From: Gossypium raimondii
Lineage: Eukaryota; Streptophyta; Magnoliopsida; Malvales; Malvaceae
DNA: 64,000 bases
Direction: 5' to 3'
NCBI RefSeq assembly: GCF_025698545.1
Contig: NC_068569.1
Coordinates: 17,422,001 to 17,486,000, forward strand
Below, piece after piece: positions 1 through 12,540 of the stretch (the stretch's first letter is position 1; each line of letters starts with the position of its first letter). Made by a program: the position numbers and the translations under genes. The notes beneath the pieces are model-generated. The model searched no databases. It saw only the letters and a list, made by a program, of their open reading frames with translations, and had not been told where the DNA came from.

Positions 1-1818
1 AAAGGATGCGGGAGAAAGCAGCTTCTCTTCCCAAGTTTGACTTTTCCTTCTTTAGATATTAGTCAGTTGTTTATTTGTTATGTTCCTCATATTCATTGCT
101 CAAACTTTTTACTATTTAAAAATTTGATGCTTCGATGTGAATCTTTGAACTGCCTAATATAGTGGTGTTGTAACAAATAGTGATTTAATATCAAGGTACT
201 TGTACCTTTTCCCCCTCTTTCACCAGTGTACGTTTAGAGCAAGGGACGGTTACTTCTTTACTTGAAGAAAAAGGGACAATCAGAGGAGTGCAGTACAAAA
301 CTAAAGATGGTCGAGAATTGACAGCCTTTGCACCTCTGACCATTGTTTGTGATGGTTGTTTTTCAAACTTGCGTCGCTCCCTTTGCAACCCAAAGGTGAG
401 TTATCTGATAAAGAAATCAAGTTCCCATATTTTCATCGTTTGGTTCCTTTTTTTTTTATCATTTAGAGTAAACTAGAAATTAGAGAAATTTTATTAGGCC
501 TAATTTTTAATCTGCAGGTAGATGTACCCTCTTGTTTTGTTGGATTGGTCCTCGAAAATTGCCATCTTCCATACTCAAATCATGGGCATGTTATACTAGC
601 AGATCCATCCCCCATTTTGTTCTATCCCATTAGCAGCACTGAGGTTCGCTGTCTGGTTGATATACCTGGTCAGAAGGTTCCTTCTATTGCAAACGGGGAG
701 ATGACAAACTATCTGAAGACCATTGTGGCTCATCAGGTGTTTAACTGCTCTTATTGCTGCACATTCGAGCACATGGCATTGTTTATTTTTGTAGAAGTTG
801 TTCTTTGCTCATTACATCTGAATTTATATTTATTAGTCTCTTGGATTGACAATGTGCTGCATATGTGATAGGTTCCCCCAGAAATCTATGATTCATTTGT
901 AGCAGCCGTTGATAAGGGAAATATTAGAACAATGCCAAACAGGAGCATGCCGGCTTCTCCTTATCCCACTCCTGGAGCTCTATTAATGGGAGATGCATTC
1001 AACATGCGCCATCCATTAACTGGTGGAGGAATGACTGTGGCTTTATCTGACATTGTTGTCCTCCGTGATCTGCTAAGGCCTCTGCGTGACCTCAATGATG
1101 GACCTAACCTTTGCAAATATCTTGAATCATTTTACACCTTGCGCAAGGTAAACTGTATTAATAAGCTGATTTTATTTATTTATGGATATTGATGTGCCAA
1201 GATTCCCCTCTCAAATCAGATTGTACCAATGTTGAAGTCAAAAATTAACTGAACTTTTTTTGTGTGTATAGTGTAATACTATAATTTCATATTACTGCAG
1301 TGAAGTCATGGTAATGTTATGTTTTTGCAGCCTGTGGCATCCACCATCAATACATTGGCTGGCGCCCTGTACAAGGTGTTCAGTGCTTCACCTGATCAAG
1401 CAAGGAAGGAAATGCGCCAAGCTTGCTTCGATTATCTAAGCCTTGGTGGTGTATTCTCAACAGGACCAATCTCCTTGCTCTCTGGTTTGAATCCTCGCCC
1501 TTAGAGTTTGGTGATGCATTTCTTTGCGGTGGCAATATATGGTATTGGTCGCTTACTGGTTCCATTCCCTTCACCCAAAAGAATCTGGATTGGAGCTACA
1601 TTGATCACGGTGCAGATCCTGAACCCCGCCAGTATTATTATTATTTTTAAAATTTGTCTTTTGGCAATGTTTTATAAGATGAGTTATAAAATATGGGTTT
1701 AATGATGTTGCAGGGGGCATCAGGAATCATCTTCCCTATTATCAAGTCAGAAGGAGTTAGGCAAATGTTTTTCCCAGCGACTGTTCCCACATATTACAGA
1801 GCTCCCCCTCTTAAGTGA
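1..1818 (+). CDS. SQE: Squalene epoxidase (squalene monooxygenase), 3' half, with premature stop
   Basis: FAD-dependent ER enzyme that oxidises squalene to 2,3-oxidosqualene, the entry to sterol and triterpene synthesis. The 5' part lies outside the window. Exons seen: 1-34 (ends REKAASLPN), 227-395 (VRLEQGTVTSLLEEKG, then DGCFSNLRRSLCNPK), 518-736, 872-1147, 1331-1609, 1714-1818; all junctions are GT-AG and phases agree. The fourth carries the conserved FAD-binding stretch GDAFNMRHPLTGGGMTVA. In exon 5 the frame reads NPRP and then TAG at 1502-1504, where the family has Leu (TTG to TAG is one base). The frame continues open after it with the normal tail (SLVMHFFAVAIYG, then SEGVRQMFFPATVP) to TGA at 1818. 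If the TAG is real, the last 70 residues, a membrane-associated region, are lost. Identity is very sure. Whether this is a pseudogene, a truncated allele or a base error is open. Confidence 0.9.
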
Positions 1819-2775
1819 GAAACCCATACTTTCTAATATTATTAGTGTTCCCCCTTTTCTAGAGTGTGGGAAAGGTAATTGCTCAACTAACAACCTCTTT
1901 CTTTAACCTGTCTATAAGTTTTCACATTTCCCTCTCTCTCTCGAAAAAAAAAAAAAAAAAAAAAAGAAAAAGAAAAAAAAAGATAAAAGTACATAAAGTT
2001 TTACAAAATGGTGGGATGTATCTTGGATAAAGAAACTATGCTTTGTTTGTTATTAAGATTCAAGTTAAATGTCATGCAGGAATGTGTCCTTTAGGTATAA
2101 ATTTTCCCAAAGCTTTAGCATATATTCTCTTGGTGCGTGGTGCGGTGCCAGCAAGTTTTTCGCTAGCTGCTGATCCGTGACATTAATAATGGTCCCATAA
2201 TAGACATATAGAATAATCCAGTGCAGCGGAATCGGTCGAGATTTGTTCTCTTCCACTTAACAATTATACAACCCGTGCAAACATTTGGCAGTATTTGGAT
2301 GGCTAATTGCTTCGATTGATCATCGTTTTGCTTGATTTAAACATAGACGAAGACTTCTCTATCAGAAGTATAATTTACTTTCCCACCATATGCGATTTGA
2401 TGACACATTCGAGAAAAAAGAAAGAAAAAAAAAGGTAAACTTAACTATAATGATATTGATCACAAGGAGGACAAATCAATTAATGAGGATATATGCTATT
2501 ACTTAAAGAAATTAGAATTAACTTTGAGATTAACTCCGTATCAATATTGTTTTTTCCTTTATCAAATTATTCATCTCTTGCAAGATGCCTACAACTACAG
2601 CCTCAGTATGAACTCAGTTTTTTTTTTTTTTTAAAGTTGATCGGCAGTGATGACAGGTGGGTATGAACTCTTCAACAGTGAAGTCGAGGTAGAAGTATAG
2701 GGTTTTGAATTTCTACATCCCCTATTATTACACTTCATTTCCCAACTCTTCTAGACAAATAACCAGGTTTTTAAT
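1819..2775. other. Intergenic, convergent gene ends
   Basis: This holds the 3' ends of two tail-to-tail genes. A CT run followed by about 22 consecutive A lies at about 1932-1965, and a further A-rich stretch follows. I see no coding sequence or transposon ends here. Confidence 0.5.
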
Positions 2776-5544
2776 TTATGCCCTCATGTTCTTCCTCTCC
2801 TGCTTTATCGCCTCGTAGGAGGTCATTACCTCTTTAAATTTTGCCTCTGCAGCTTCTGAAATATAGCACAAGGTCTCAGGAATGTAACATTAAATAAAAA
2901 CCCCAAATTAATGCTGTTAAAATTTATAAGCTTTTAATACTGACCCACATCAGACGCATCACATCTCACCTTTATTGTTCTGGTTCTGATCTGGGTGGAA
3001 CTGTTTTGCCTTCGCCCTGAATGCTGTCTGCAGACAGACAATGTAATCTCAGTTCAGCATCACAGGCATGACATGAAATCCAGTAACAAGCAGAAACGGT
3101 AATAATACCAGTTTTTCAATTAAGTTCTTTGACTGATATAGCTCCATCTTAAAAATGAGAACTATAAGCTAACAAACTATACAACAAATATAGTTGATAT
3201 GACATAGACCAGCAAACTTTGTCAATTAACTAACCCTTACATTTACAGGAAGGGTTTTGCAAGGGCGTCCTATCTACTGGAATATGACATACTTGACCAA
3301 ATGTGGTTCAGTCACAATGTAATACATTAATGAAGCAAACCACTCATTACAGGAACCATTTTTGAAGATTATGAATTCATTGGGTTATTTGATGGACATT
3401 AACATAAATTAGCAATCTGTCTACCTTGAGAAGATTATGAGCTTAATGGTTAAGACAACCGGTATAGTGGGTAAAGTTAAAGCAAGTCAACTAGATGTAC
3501 CAGAAATGTCATATTATATAAAAAAACATAACTACCATATCAAAATGAAGTATCAAATTTGGGAAATGGAATACATGATATACCTCAGAACAACAGAAAA
3601 GCATAATAAATATAATTAATTTACCTTAATCTCATCTTCTGTATATGGTTGGGTTCTGGACCTGTGGAGAAAAGAAGTCCAGAAAGGTCAATTATTATTG
3701 CTAAATACCCAGTTGAGCTCTTGGCCATATACTGAAAATGATAGGGTGGAAGAGCATTTATAACCCTGTGTTGCAGCAGCATTACCTGTCAAGACCTAAA
3801 ACCGAGTAATGATGTGATAATGGATAGCTTGCACTATCTCTTTGAGGTTGCCTGAAATTGGTTCTTTGATCCCTAAATTGTGCTTCAGCCTTCCAATACC
3901 AGTCATCTCTCTGGTAGTGCTGATGATAAGCACCAGGACCATTTTCCCTCCAGCTCTCGTAGCTCCTTCTGTACTTATTTCGCTCCCTGTTAAACACACT
4001 TTGCATGCGCCTTATCCGCTCCTACAAAGAGAAACAGAAACTAATAGACAATATGATGATATGCCAGTGGTATACCAAAAAAGTCAATCAATATGAGCAC
4101 AGCTAAATGCTCGGCGCCCCAGATTCTGAAATTGCTAGAAAATATTAAGGACTACAGATGGTTAGTCCTAAAAAGAGTGATCTGCTTGGTGTTAAAAGAA
4201 GAAGAATGATTATCATGCGCAATACTTGCTGCCACCCAACTTACATTCTACAAGAATCATGGAGCAACATAGCCACACGAAGCTCAGGTGCATCACCCAG
4301 AGATTCAAAGTTTCCTAAGATACAAGTTTTCATCATCATCAAATGCTAAATGTTACAGCTTATCACTGCTTCAAAGTTTGTACGTAACTTCCTATAACAA
4401 TTTAAAACAACACAAACTAATGTTTTGGAAACCATGTAGGAAGTTCAACATAACCAAGAACTTACCACTCTCTCCATTTCTTCCTCGTACTCTTCTTGCA
4501 GTCGACGGTTGTACCTTCTCCATGCTTCCTCCTGAAAGGATGTTCGAAAAGAACCTCCCCTTTGAGATGATTGAGACCTGGCTAACTTTCATGGTGCAAT
4601 TACACACATGATCAGATTGGTGAATACAAAAAAGAGAAAACAGAAATGCTATATTCAACTGTCTTCATTGTGATATTATGTCAACGCATAAGTATCAGCA
4701 GACATAATAGATCCATACGATAATTCAACAACGCAGCAGTGAAACATAATATAGCTAGCTTAAACATATTCCTAAAATCAAAAAATACTAGCACAGGAAA
4801 ACAGAGGTACTTCTTCCTGATAAATGTCGTCATGATTGTTAACACTTATTGGCATGATATGGCAGAGCTCAGTGTCAAAACAATAGTTTTTATTTCAAAT
4901 AGACCCATAGAATTGAATCTTCCTCTTAAAATCCAATTTATATTTGCTTTAGGAAAATTCATATCATCCTATAAACAGTATGTTTTCAGCAAAACCACTA
5001 CCCATGCCACTACCCATGAGTCCAAACTAATAGTTACAAAAGCAATCCTCATAGAAACCAACTAAACACAATCATCTATCATTGAACTGAGAAAGAACTT
5101 CTTTACTATATATACCTGAGCCAACATCCAATCAACAGATCTTCTCAGCTGACTAACCTGCCAAATTGCAACTACAATCAAATAGGCAATTCTAATAAAT
5201 AACTGCTCCGACCAGCATAAACTTCATTAAATCAATTACTTAAAATTCCCAGAAAAAAAAGAAGTAACCTTTCTTCTTAAACAATATTTAAGGCAAAGGA
5301 AATAAAAATCAAATTATGAAGGGAAAAAAACAGACTAAAATGTTTAAAAGTCTGAAACATCAAAAGAGGAAATGGAAGAACTTACAGCGAAAGTGGTGGC
5401 AGTGGCGCCAATTAAACCAAAGAGGAAAAGTCCCCAAAGTTTGGGGTCTTCCTCCTTCCCTTTATAAGCCCTGTTTGGAGACGACCATTGCTTACTCTTA
5501 TCACTGTCAGCGTCTTCGCTTCCCATTTCTGTCCAATTCCCCAA
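2776..5544 (-). CDS. Membrane-anchored J-domain (DnaJ-like) protein
   Basis: Seven exons on the minus strand: 5544-5386, 5157-5116, 4585-4466, 4021-3786, 3661-3625, 3027-2970, 2855-2776; 243 aa, or 237 if the second Met (MGSEDADSDK, 5526) is used. Phases match at every junction. Residues ~36-53 form one hydrophobic span (LWGLFLFGLIGATATTFA). A basic and acidic helical middle follows (EEYEEEMERVERIRRMQ). The C-terminal J domain runs from HHYSVLGLDR through EIKTAFRAKAKQF to the HPD motif (FHPDQN), then EAKFKEVMTSYEAIKQER. HPD is the loop that stimulates Hsp70 ATPase, so this is a probable Hsp70 co-chaperone anchored in a membrane; which membrane is not shown. The acceptor of exon 3 (AAAG before TTA) is weak, but it is the one that keeps phase and gives the expected residues. 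It lies head-to-head with the CGR gene. Confidence 0.88.
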
Positions 5545-6154
5545 TTTCCAATAATCCGAATTTCAACAATCCCTTCGCTTCGCTTCAATTTCAATCCCAA
5601 ACCCTAATCGCATGGTTAGTGTTTCTCCTGTTCTTTTTCCCTATATTTTCTTTTAATTTTTACGCAGAAAATTAAATATATATTTTTCTTCTTTTTCACC
5701 GCCATTGGATTTGATACCCTCTCTAGTACCGGAGAAAGGGTTGAGACACTTGATCAATTTCACGGGCATAGTACACGTGTCGCTCATCTAATGGGTTGAG
5801 TTGAGCCGAAACCAGGCTGATATTGAGCCCCCGACTATAATGCTTAACTTTCTCGTTAACGAATCAAAACCGTTGGATTGGGATATCACGCGCCAACACT
5901 CACGCGCCTTTTAATAAAACCTGAGATCCGACTCTGGCTCTTCGCGCACTAAGCTACGTGTCCTTCAGTCTCTTATCTCTCGGTTAATAATAATATTATT
6001 AATTAATCATACTGAAATTATTTATTATATAAATATATATTTTTTTGCAAATTGATCTTCTTTATTTGAATCAGAAGTGTTGAACAAAAAACAAAAACAA
6101 AAAAAAAAAAACGAAAAAAAAGAAGAAAAAAATTGTAACCGAAGTCTGTAGGCA
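5545..6154. promoter_or_regulatory. Shared divergent promoter region, J-domain gene / CGR gene
   Basis: About 610 bp separate the two divergent start codons. It contains a G-box CACGTG at 5774-5779 (context ACACGTGTC, ABRE-like), two copies of CACGCGCC at 5887-5894 and 5901-5908 (CGCG-box type, known CAMTA targets in plants), and a second ACGTGT at 5955. Motif functions are family knowledge; co-regulation of the two genes is inference. Confidence 0.45.
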
Positions 6155-8244
6155 ATGTCGAGGAGGCCAGTGAATCCCTCTAGACGTTACGGCGATGCCG
6201 GCGGCGGAGCTGCTCTCTTTTCGCTGTCTAAATCTCGTTCTCCGCCTTTGCTCTCCATTGTTCTCATTGTCCTGGTATTTTTTTAAGAAAACAAATCTTT
6301 TGATTTAATTATGTTTTCTATAAGTTCTTTTTTTAAAAATTATTTTTATTTTTAATTTTCAGGGGGCATTGCTTATTGTTGCGTATTTCCATAGCGGATC
6401 AGGTTTGATTTTCTGATTGAGTTCATTAATTGAGCATTGAGTAATCACTTAAAATGTAATTAATGATTTTTATGTTTCTAAGCTGATCAGTGATAAATGA
6501 TATTTTATTTCTTTCAGGATCTGGAGGCATAAGGAGCCTTGTTTCCAGAGTTGAAGGTAAAAAAAACTTCTCACTGAAAAAAATCACATTGGTGCTTACG
6601 TTCGCGTTATACCATACGGGCATTGCTGTTAAGTGAATTGCGTGTATTGATGGTCGGCATCTTGGATTTATGTATATGTAAATGCAGTTGTTGATACTTT
6701 GCTAACTTGGAATTTCCTTCTTCAATTAGATTTAATTAGGTTTGGTGAGGATCGGTTTATGCCTGTGGAATCATAATGATATGTTTCATCTGCTGAGGCA
6801 TCATTTACCTATGCCTTTCAATTTGCTATTAGATAAACGAACTTTAGATTTTTAGATAGGATTTGATCTTTGTGTGCAGGGGACTTTTCCTGCACATTTG
6901 AGGTTCTACGGGCGCTTCCTATTCTGAAGAAAGCTTATGGTGGTGGCATTCATAAAGTTTTGCATATTGGTCCTGATTCTTGTTCAGTGGTCTCAAATTT
7001 GTTAAAAGAAGAAGAAACTGAAGCTTGGGGGGTGGAACCATACGATATTGAGGATGCTGATGCTAACTGCAAAAGACTAGTGCGTAATGGCATCGTGCGT
7101 GTGGCTGACATCAAATTTCCTCTTCCATACAGGCCAAAGTCCTTCCCTCTTGTAATTGTTTCGGATGCATTAGATTACTTGTCTCCAAGATATCTCAACA
7201 AGACACTTCCAGATTTTGCAAGAGTATCGGCTGATGGAGTCGTCGTATTTACAGGTAATAGAAGCTTAACTTTTATTTTGATCCCTGAACTTGCAAGTCA
7301 TAAGTGCTTTCCTATCCCATAATATTCTTTGTTTGCTTGCTGATGGTTTCAGCCATATTTTTTTCTCATACTGTATCTATGTCATCATGACCAGCTTCTT
7401 CTCCATGTTCTACTTTTCATATATCAATGTTCTGTACGTGTTATGAAAAAAATATGCACTAAGCTTTTCTAGCAGTGCTTTTGTAGCTAGCGTGCAATTT
7501 GTGATTACAAAGAAATAATCTGAGCCTTTTGACATATCAAGAACCTTTATGATTATTACAAATGTAGGTTTTCCAGGCCAGCGGAAAGCTAAAGCTGCAG
7601 ATGTGTCCAAATATGGAAGGGCGGTAAGTGGCTGTCACTGTCTTTATCTTTATCTTTTTACTGTTGGGTAGGCTTCCAACTGAATGTTGTCAAGTAGAAC
7701 CAACAGTAAGTTTTCAGACTTAGTAACTTTGAATTCACTTTGATGAAATAGACAATCTAGTCAATAGTTAATACTTTGAAAGTCTGGGAAATTCCAGTGT
7801 ATGTTAAGGAGAAAGAAACGTTCTGATGGCTTGGTTAAGCAAGTGTAGAGTGACATGATGTGTTCATTGCTTGGGAATGAGTGCTATTGACTGTTTCGGT
7901 TACCTTGTGTTTTGTCTTTCTGACCATTTGCTTGATGTTCTCTTTCTGTAATTTTGGAGCTTGAAATAAACAAAAAGTAATACGAAGGTTGAGATGTTAT
8001 CTAGTAATTTTCTTCCCCTTATCCTTAAGTAATTTTTTACATAGCTTAACTAAATGTGAGACATGCTGAAGTGGTTTCTTGATATCTGAAGGCTAAACTG
8101 AGGAGTTCTACTTGGTGGGCGCGGTATTTCATCCAGACCAGCTTAGAAGAAAATGAAGTTGCAGCCAAGAAGTTCAGTCGTGCTGCAGAAAAGAGCTCGT
8201 ATAATCCCAGTTGCCAAATTTTTCACCTAAGGTCATACCGCTGA
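6155..8244 (+). CDS. CGR3: Golgi pectin methyltransferase, CGR2/CGR3 type
   Basis: Six exons: 6155-6274, 6363-6402, 6518-6556, 6880-7254, 7568-7623, 8092-8244; 260 aa, close to the ~258 aa of Arabidopsis CGR3. All phases agree. Short basic N-terminus (MSRRPVNPSRRYGD), then one hydrophobic anchor at residues ~33-50 (LLSIVLIVLGALLIVAY): a type II Golgi membrane topology. The lumenal part carries a SAM-methyltransferase fold: VLHIGPDSCSVVSNLL as the glycine-motif region, GVEPYDIEDAD after it, and FPLVIVSDALDYLSPRYL. CGR2/CGR3 proteins methylesterify homogalacturonan in the Golgi and affect cell expansion. CGR2 and CGR3 are close paralogues, so the exact symbol is uncertain. No lesion seen. Confidence 0.87.
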
Positions 8245-9061
8245 TTTGTTTACATGGTAATTTCTGTTTCACCCTTTTGCAGTTTCATAGTGCAACTGAT
8301 AGTTTAAATTTTGGTTTAAAATATTTATTTTGCTTTCATTGGCATACTTTTAATTCCATCAAATATTCCATATATTCTTTAATTCATATTATTTTGAATC
8401 AAAACATTCCTTTGCTTGATGTTGGCACAAGAATTTAGATGACGATCTCAAGACGATATTGTCATTTTGTAGTCGACTCTTTTGATTCTAGATATTTATG
8501 ATAATCGCCTTTCGTACAATCACGATAAACACAATGCAACCAAACGCTTATATGAACCCTTTTGTCCGTCATCATTTGGTTTGGTCCTAATCCTGGATGA
8601 AATAAGAGCTTGGTCTCTACAATTAGAAAATAAAATGAGACATTTTCCACTGATTATGATGCTTTGTCTATTACTCGTAACATTACCAGACACAGAATCT
8701 GCTCATTGATTTAACTCACCAGTGTAATTAAACATCTTCTTAATGATGATTTGTTGTTTCTTAATCTTCCATGTCTTCACTCAATTTAAGTTATTGCGCT
8801 TTCAGAACACTGCAATCTCATGCTACAAGATTCAAGTTCTTGTTCCTACACGTCTCGATTCTTTGGATTTAAAATAATTCGTCATTAAGATTAAGAAATA
8901 TTTGATATAAGATGGTGCCAAAACCCAAGCATTTGTTTAGTTCAACTGTACCTTCTGCAAAAAATAATTATATTATGAAAACTGAAATTCTATGCTAGAG
9001 TACTGGTGCTAATTCAGTTGGTCGATTGTAGCTTTTGGCACTGATGAAAAGCTAATGAATG
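8245..9061. other. Intergenic, no gene seen
   Basis: 3' flank of the CGR gene. Short open frames here show no family features and no splice logic. I see nothing further. Confidence 0.5.
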
Positions 9062-9517
9062 TGTCATGTACTACGAGTAAGCAAGGTCTTATCAAGCTCC
9101 ATAATGAGCAAATATAAGTCAATTGAGCCACGAGGTTTTTGGAGTGCCTCCAAATATTTTAGAAGCTTAAAGAATGGCCAGATCTGTGTAAAATCATGTA
9201 GAATGTTTTGGAAGTTCTCGAATACTCCACCATTGAATAGCATTTAATGTGTTCGGTGGGAAAGTTCTAAAATTAGATCTTAACCGTTCATTAGGATTAA
9301 TTGTAATCATTAGATCAATATAAAATACTCCGATAAATAAAATTTAATGAGTTAAGTGGAAACGTTCTAGGATTAAATCTTGACTGTCCATTAGCATTAA
9401 CTGTAACCATTAGATCGAAAGGGGTTTGCCTATATAAGGAGAGGCTCCTCTCCCTCATTTATATCCAAGCTAGATTTGACAAATACGTTATAGGGGCCAA
9501 AGTCTCGGCACATGACA
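9062..9517 (+). mobile_element. 5' LTR of a Ty3/gypsy-like retrotransposon
   Basis: 456 bp, opening with TGTCATGT and closing with ACATGACA, a perfect 8-bp inverted terminus. It is followed two bases later by a tRNA-primer site. It holds a TATA box (TATATAAGG, 9431) and, upstream of it, an imperfect direct repeat of ~75-100 bp (9245-9318 and 9345-9418), which looks like a duplicated U3 enhancer. I see no 3' LTR in the window; the element is broken downstream. Confidence 0.65.
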
Positions 9518-9519
9518 AG

Positions 9520-9531
9520 TGGTATAAGAAC
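9520..9531 (+). promoter_or_regulatory. Retrotransposon primer-binding site (tRNA-iMet type)
   Basis: TGGTATAAGAAC matches the usual plant initiator-Met primer site TGGTATCAGAGC at 10 of 12 positions and sits two bases after the LTR end. Confidence 0.6.
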
Positions 9532-9565
9532 TTACATTTTTAGTATTGTGATGTTGAACAATGGT

Positions 9566-12534
9566 TAGGGGTGAGCATTCGATCGAATCGAGTAAAAAAT
9601 TTCGAGTTGACGAATCCTATTTTATCATCTTGACTCGACTTGAAATTTTTTTGAACCGAGTGAAATTATTTGAGTTAAATTAAAAAAATTAAACATGTCA
9701 AATTAAAATATTGTTACAATATAATTAATTCCATGCTAAAGTATATAAATTTGAAACCATGTGTATTTGAAACTTTTTCAAAGCAAAAAAAAAAAAACTT
9801 GATAAATTTGAATAATTAATTAACTTATTTAGGTCACAAAATTATTGTCGAAACCATTTTTATTTTGAAAAAATGGGGTCGACTTTTAAAAAGAAAATGA
9901 GTCGCCACCAATATTTTCCGAGGTGTGATCGGGTCACCTTGAAATTAATCATTTTAATAAAACATTTTGATTTATTAAAATAATGATTTTGATCTATAAA
10001 ATTCGAGAAAACGGGCTTGGGAGTCAGTTACGCACGAGGAAGGATTAACACCCTCGTAACGCCCAAAAATTGATACCTAATTGATTAATTAATGTCCTAA
10101 TGTCGAAGAATTAAAAATTTGAAAAGAAATTTAAAAATATGATCCTTTTATTAAAAAAAATAAGGGTGTATTTTACATTAATCGAGAAAAAAGAATTATA
10201 TCCCGTGAGTTAGGACACAATATTTCTAATCCCAACACGAGAATAAACACCAAAAATTTATTTATTTTTAGAAATTTTAATCGTCTCGGTTTTGGAGAAG
10301 AAATCATATCCCGTAAGTTGGAATACTGTCATTTTTTGATTCTCGTGACAATTTTTAAATTTTTTTTTAAAAAGGGGTTGTATATTTGGAATTATCAAAA
10401 AAAATTGAGACCCTGTAAGTTAGGATACGATCTTTTCAAATTCAAAAATACGAAGTATTTTTATTTTAAAAAAAATATGCATTTGGGTCGAAATTGATGC
10501 GATACTTGAAATGTTACACGAATAAAATATTAAAACGGCGAATAACGAGAATACGAATGTAAAGTAACAATAATCACATAATATACATTACTTTAATATT
10601 AAAAACAACAAAATCAACAATAATAATGAATAAAAAAGGTATAAGCAATAGTATAAAAATATAACAAGACAATATCAAAATTAAAAGTAATTAATAAATA
10701 AATACACAAAATAACGATGAGGAAATTAATCTAGGAAATATTAAAATGATTATTAAAAAAGGTGAAATTAGGGTTATAAAAATAATATTAATAATAAATA
10801 ATCTAAATTTTTGAAAAAATAAAAATAGGAGATAAAAATAAAATAAATGCATTTAAAGTGTTTAAGATAATAAATAAAAAATATAATGGAAATAATAATA
10901 TAAAACTAATTGATTTAAAGAGATAGCTATAATAGCTATAATAATAAGTACATAAATAAATAAGGTAAAATAATAATAGCAATAATAGTTTTCGAATTAA
11001 TTAATTTAATAACAAAATAGTCATAATGACAAAATAGGATTAAATTGGGCTTTAAAACAAAATTTTGGGGCAAAATTAGAAATAAACGCAAAAGGGAGGA
11101 CTATACTAAACGCACGGATGAGATGGAGGGACTAAATGGGAAATAATTCCCACCTTCCAAAACGCACAGTTCCATTAGGGACTAAAATCGAAGCTGGGAT
11201 AAATTATAGGGCAAAATTAAAAAATAAAAAAACTTGATTGTAAGTAATAAAAAAACGGAAGGGCCATATGCGCAAATATTCCACTGAAGCAAAAACAAGA
11301 GGATCCTTCCTTGGGTCAGGTCACCGCGCGGGTCAAGGGCCTAAATCGGCGCCGTTTTGCGCCTGGTGTTTTAAATCAAAACGATGCCGTTTTGAAAAGC
11401 TTTATAAATTAACTTTTTTTTAATTAAAAATTCATTTTATTCCTTTCTTCAACAAAAAAAACCTTCAAAAACCTCTCAAAGTTTCTCCTCTCTTTCCAGA
11501 ATCCGGTGGAACTCAAGTGCCGAACCACCGCGTCGGCCGTCGACCGCCGGCGACGGGGCTGCCGCTCGCGGTGGCCGAAAAATAAAAAATGTCCATTTTT
11601 TGGGCTTTTCGATTCCCTGACCCAAAAATCCCCGATTTTCATCGGAATCGACACCTCTTTCGCAAAAAAGGTACGATTTTAATCTTTTCCTTCTCATTTT
11701 TTTTGTTTAAAAAAATAAATGTAAATAAATAAATAAAAATAAAAAAAACGACACAACTACCTTTGAAAATGGTCTGTATTTGAATTGATTTTTCTCTATT
11801 TTCTTTTGATTCATTCGTAACTAAAAATATAAAATCGGGGCTCTTTTTATAGCCCGAAAATACTACTTATTTCTCTTTTTTTTTTCTATTTTTTACACTT
11901 TTTTTGCTTTTGGACTCTCCTAGTCCATTTTACAGGTACAGACGTGGCGGCACACGTGGAGGAGGCGGCGCGAAGGGCGGCTACTATTGCGGCAGCTGGA
12001 GACCTAGGCTGTTAGGGTTTTTTTTGTTTTTGAAAAAAATTGTTTTGGGCCATACTGGGTTTGGGCTATTTATTGGTTTTGGGTTTTAATTATTTGGGCT
12101 GATTGGGTTAGGTTAGTGAGTTTTGGGTTAAAACGATTTGGGCTAAAATTGGACTTTTATCATTATATATTTTATTTGGTTTTAATATTTGTATATGGGC
12201 CGGGCAAATTTTGGGTTTGTACAATTATTATCCTAATTTTTTAAAAAAAATTAACTTTCTTTATCATTATATAAATTTTGGAATTTTTGAAAATTATTTT
12301 GAATTATTTTGTAATTTTTGTTGAGAGAGACAAATTTTCTCATTTTCAAACTTGACAAGGACTAAAAGGGCATCTACACAAATCTGTTATTTGAATTATT
12401 CGATTTATTCAACTTGTGAAATTCAACTCGATTTGAACTTGAAACTTGAATTACTTATTTGAGTTGACTCGAATAATTCAAATAACTCAAATTTTTTTTT
12501 ATTTTTTCAATCGAATCGAGTTTTACTCACCCTA
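9566..12534. mobile_element. hAT-like non-autonomous TIR element, split by a solo LTR
   Basis: The left end reads TAGGGGTGAGCATTCG and the right end, in reverse complement, TAGGGTGAGTAAAACTCG. Both arms continue into matching CGAATCGAG / TTCGAGT sub-repeats. Removing the 2,378 bp solo LTR and one 5-bp duplication leaves about 586 bp, the size of a MITE. TAGGG(G)TGAG ends are typical of hAT derivatives. The 8-bp flanks do not match clearly (ACAATGGT against AAAAAGAT), so the target duplication has decayed or the ends are slightly off. It sits inside the retrotransposon, between its primer site and gag. Confidence 0.6.
9846..12223. mobile_element. Solo LTR, 2.38 kb, with 5-bp target duplication ATTAT
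   Basis: Starts TGTCGAAACC and ends GGGTTTGTACA, with TG...CA termini. It is flanked directly by ATTAT on both sides (9841-9845 and 12224-12228). No gag or pol is inside, so it is best read as a solo LTR left by LTR-LTR recombination. It has a GC-rich patch near 11.3-11.6 kb and another near 11.94-12.0 kb; open frames in these are short and show no known domain. It interrupts the hAT-like element. Confidence 0.8.
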
Positions 12535-12540
12535 AAAAAG

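Noticed and set aside
4288..4611. Plus-strand frame over the J-domain gene
   Set aside because: Antisense shadow of exon 3 and introns of the minus-strand gene.
11424..12089. Three open frames in the GC-rich parts of the 9.8-12.2 kb repeat
   Set aside because: Located inside a solo LTR, overlapping on different strands, with Arg/Gly-rich composition and no domain.
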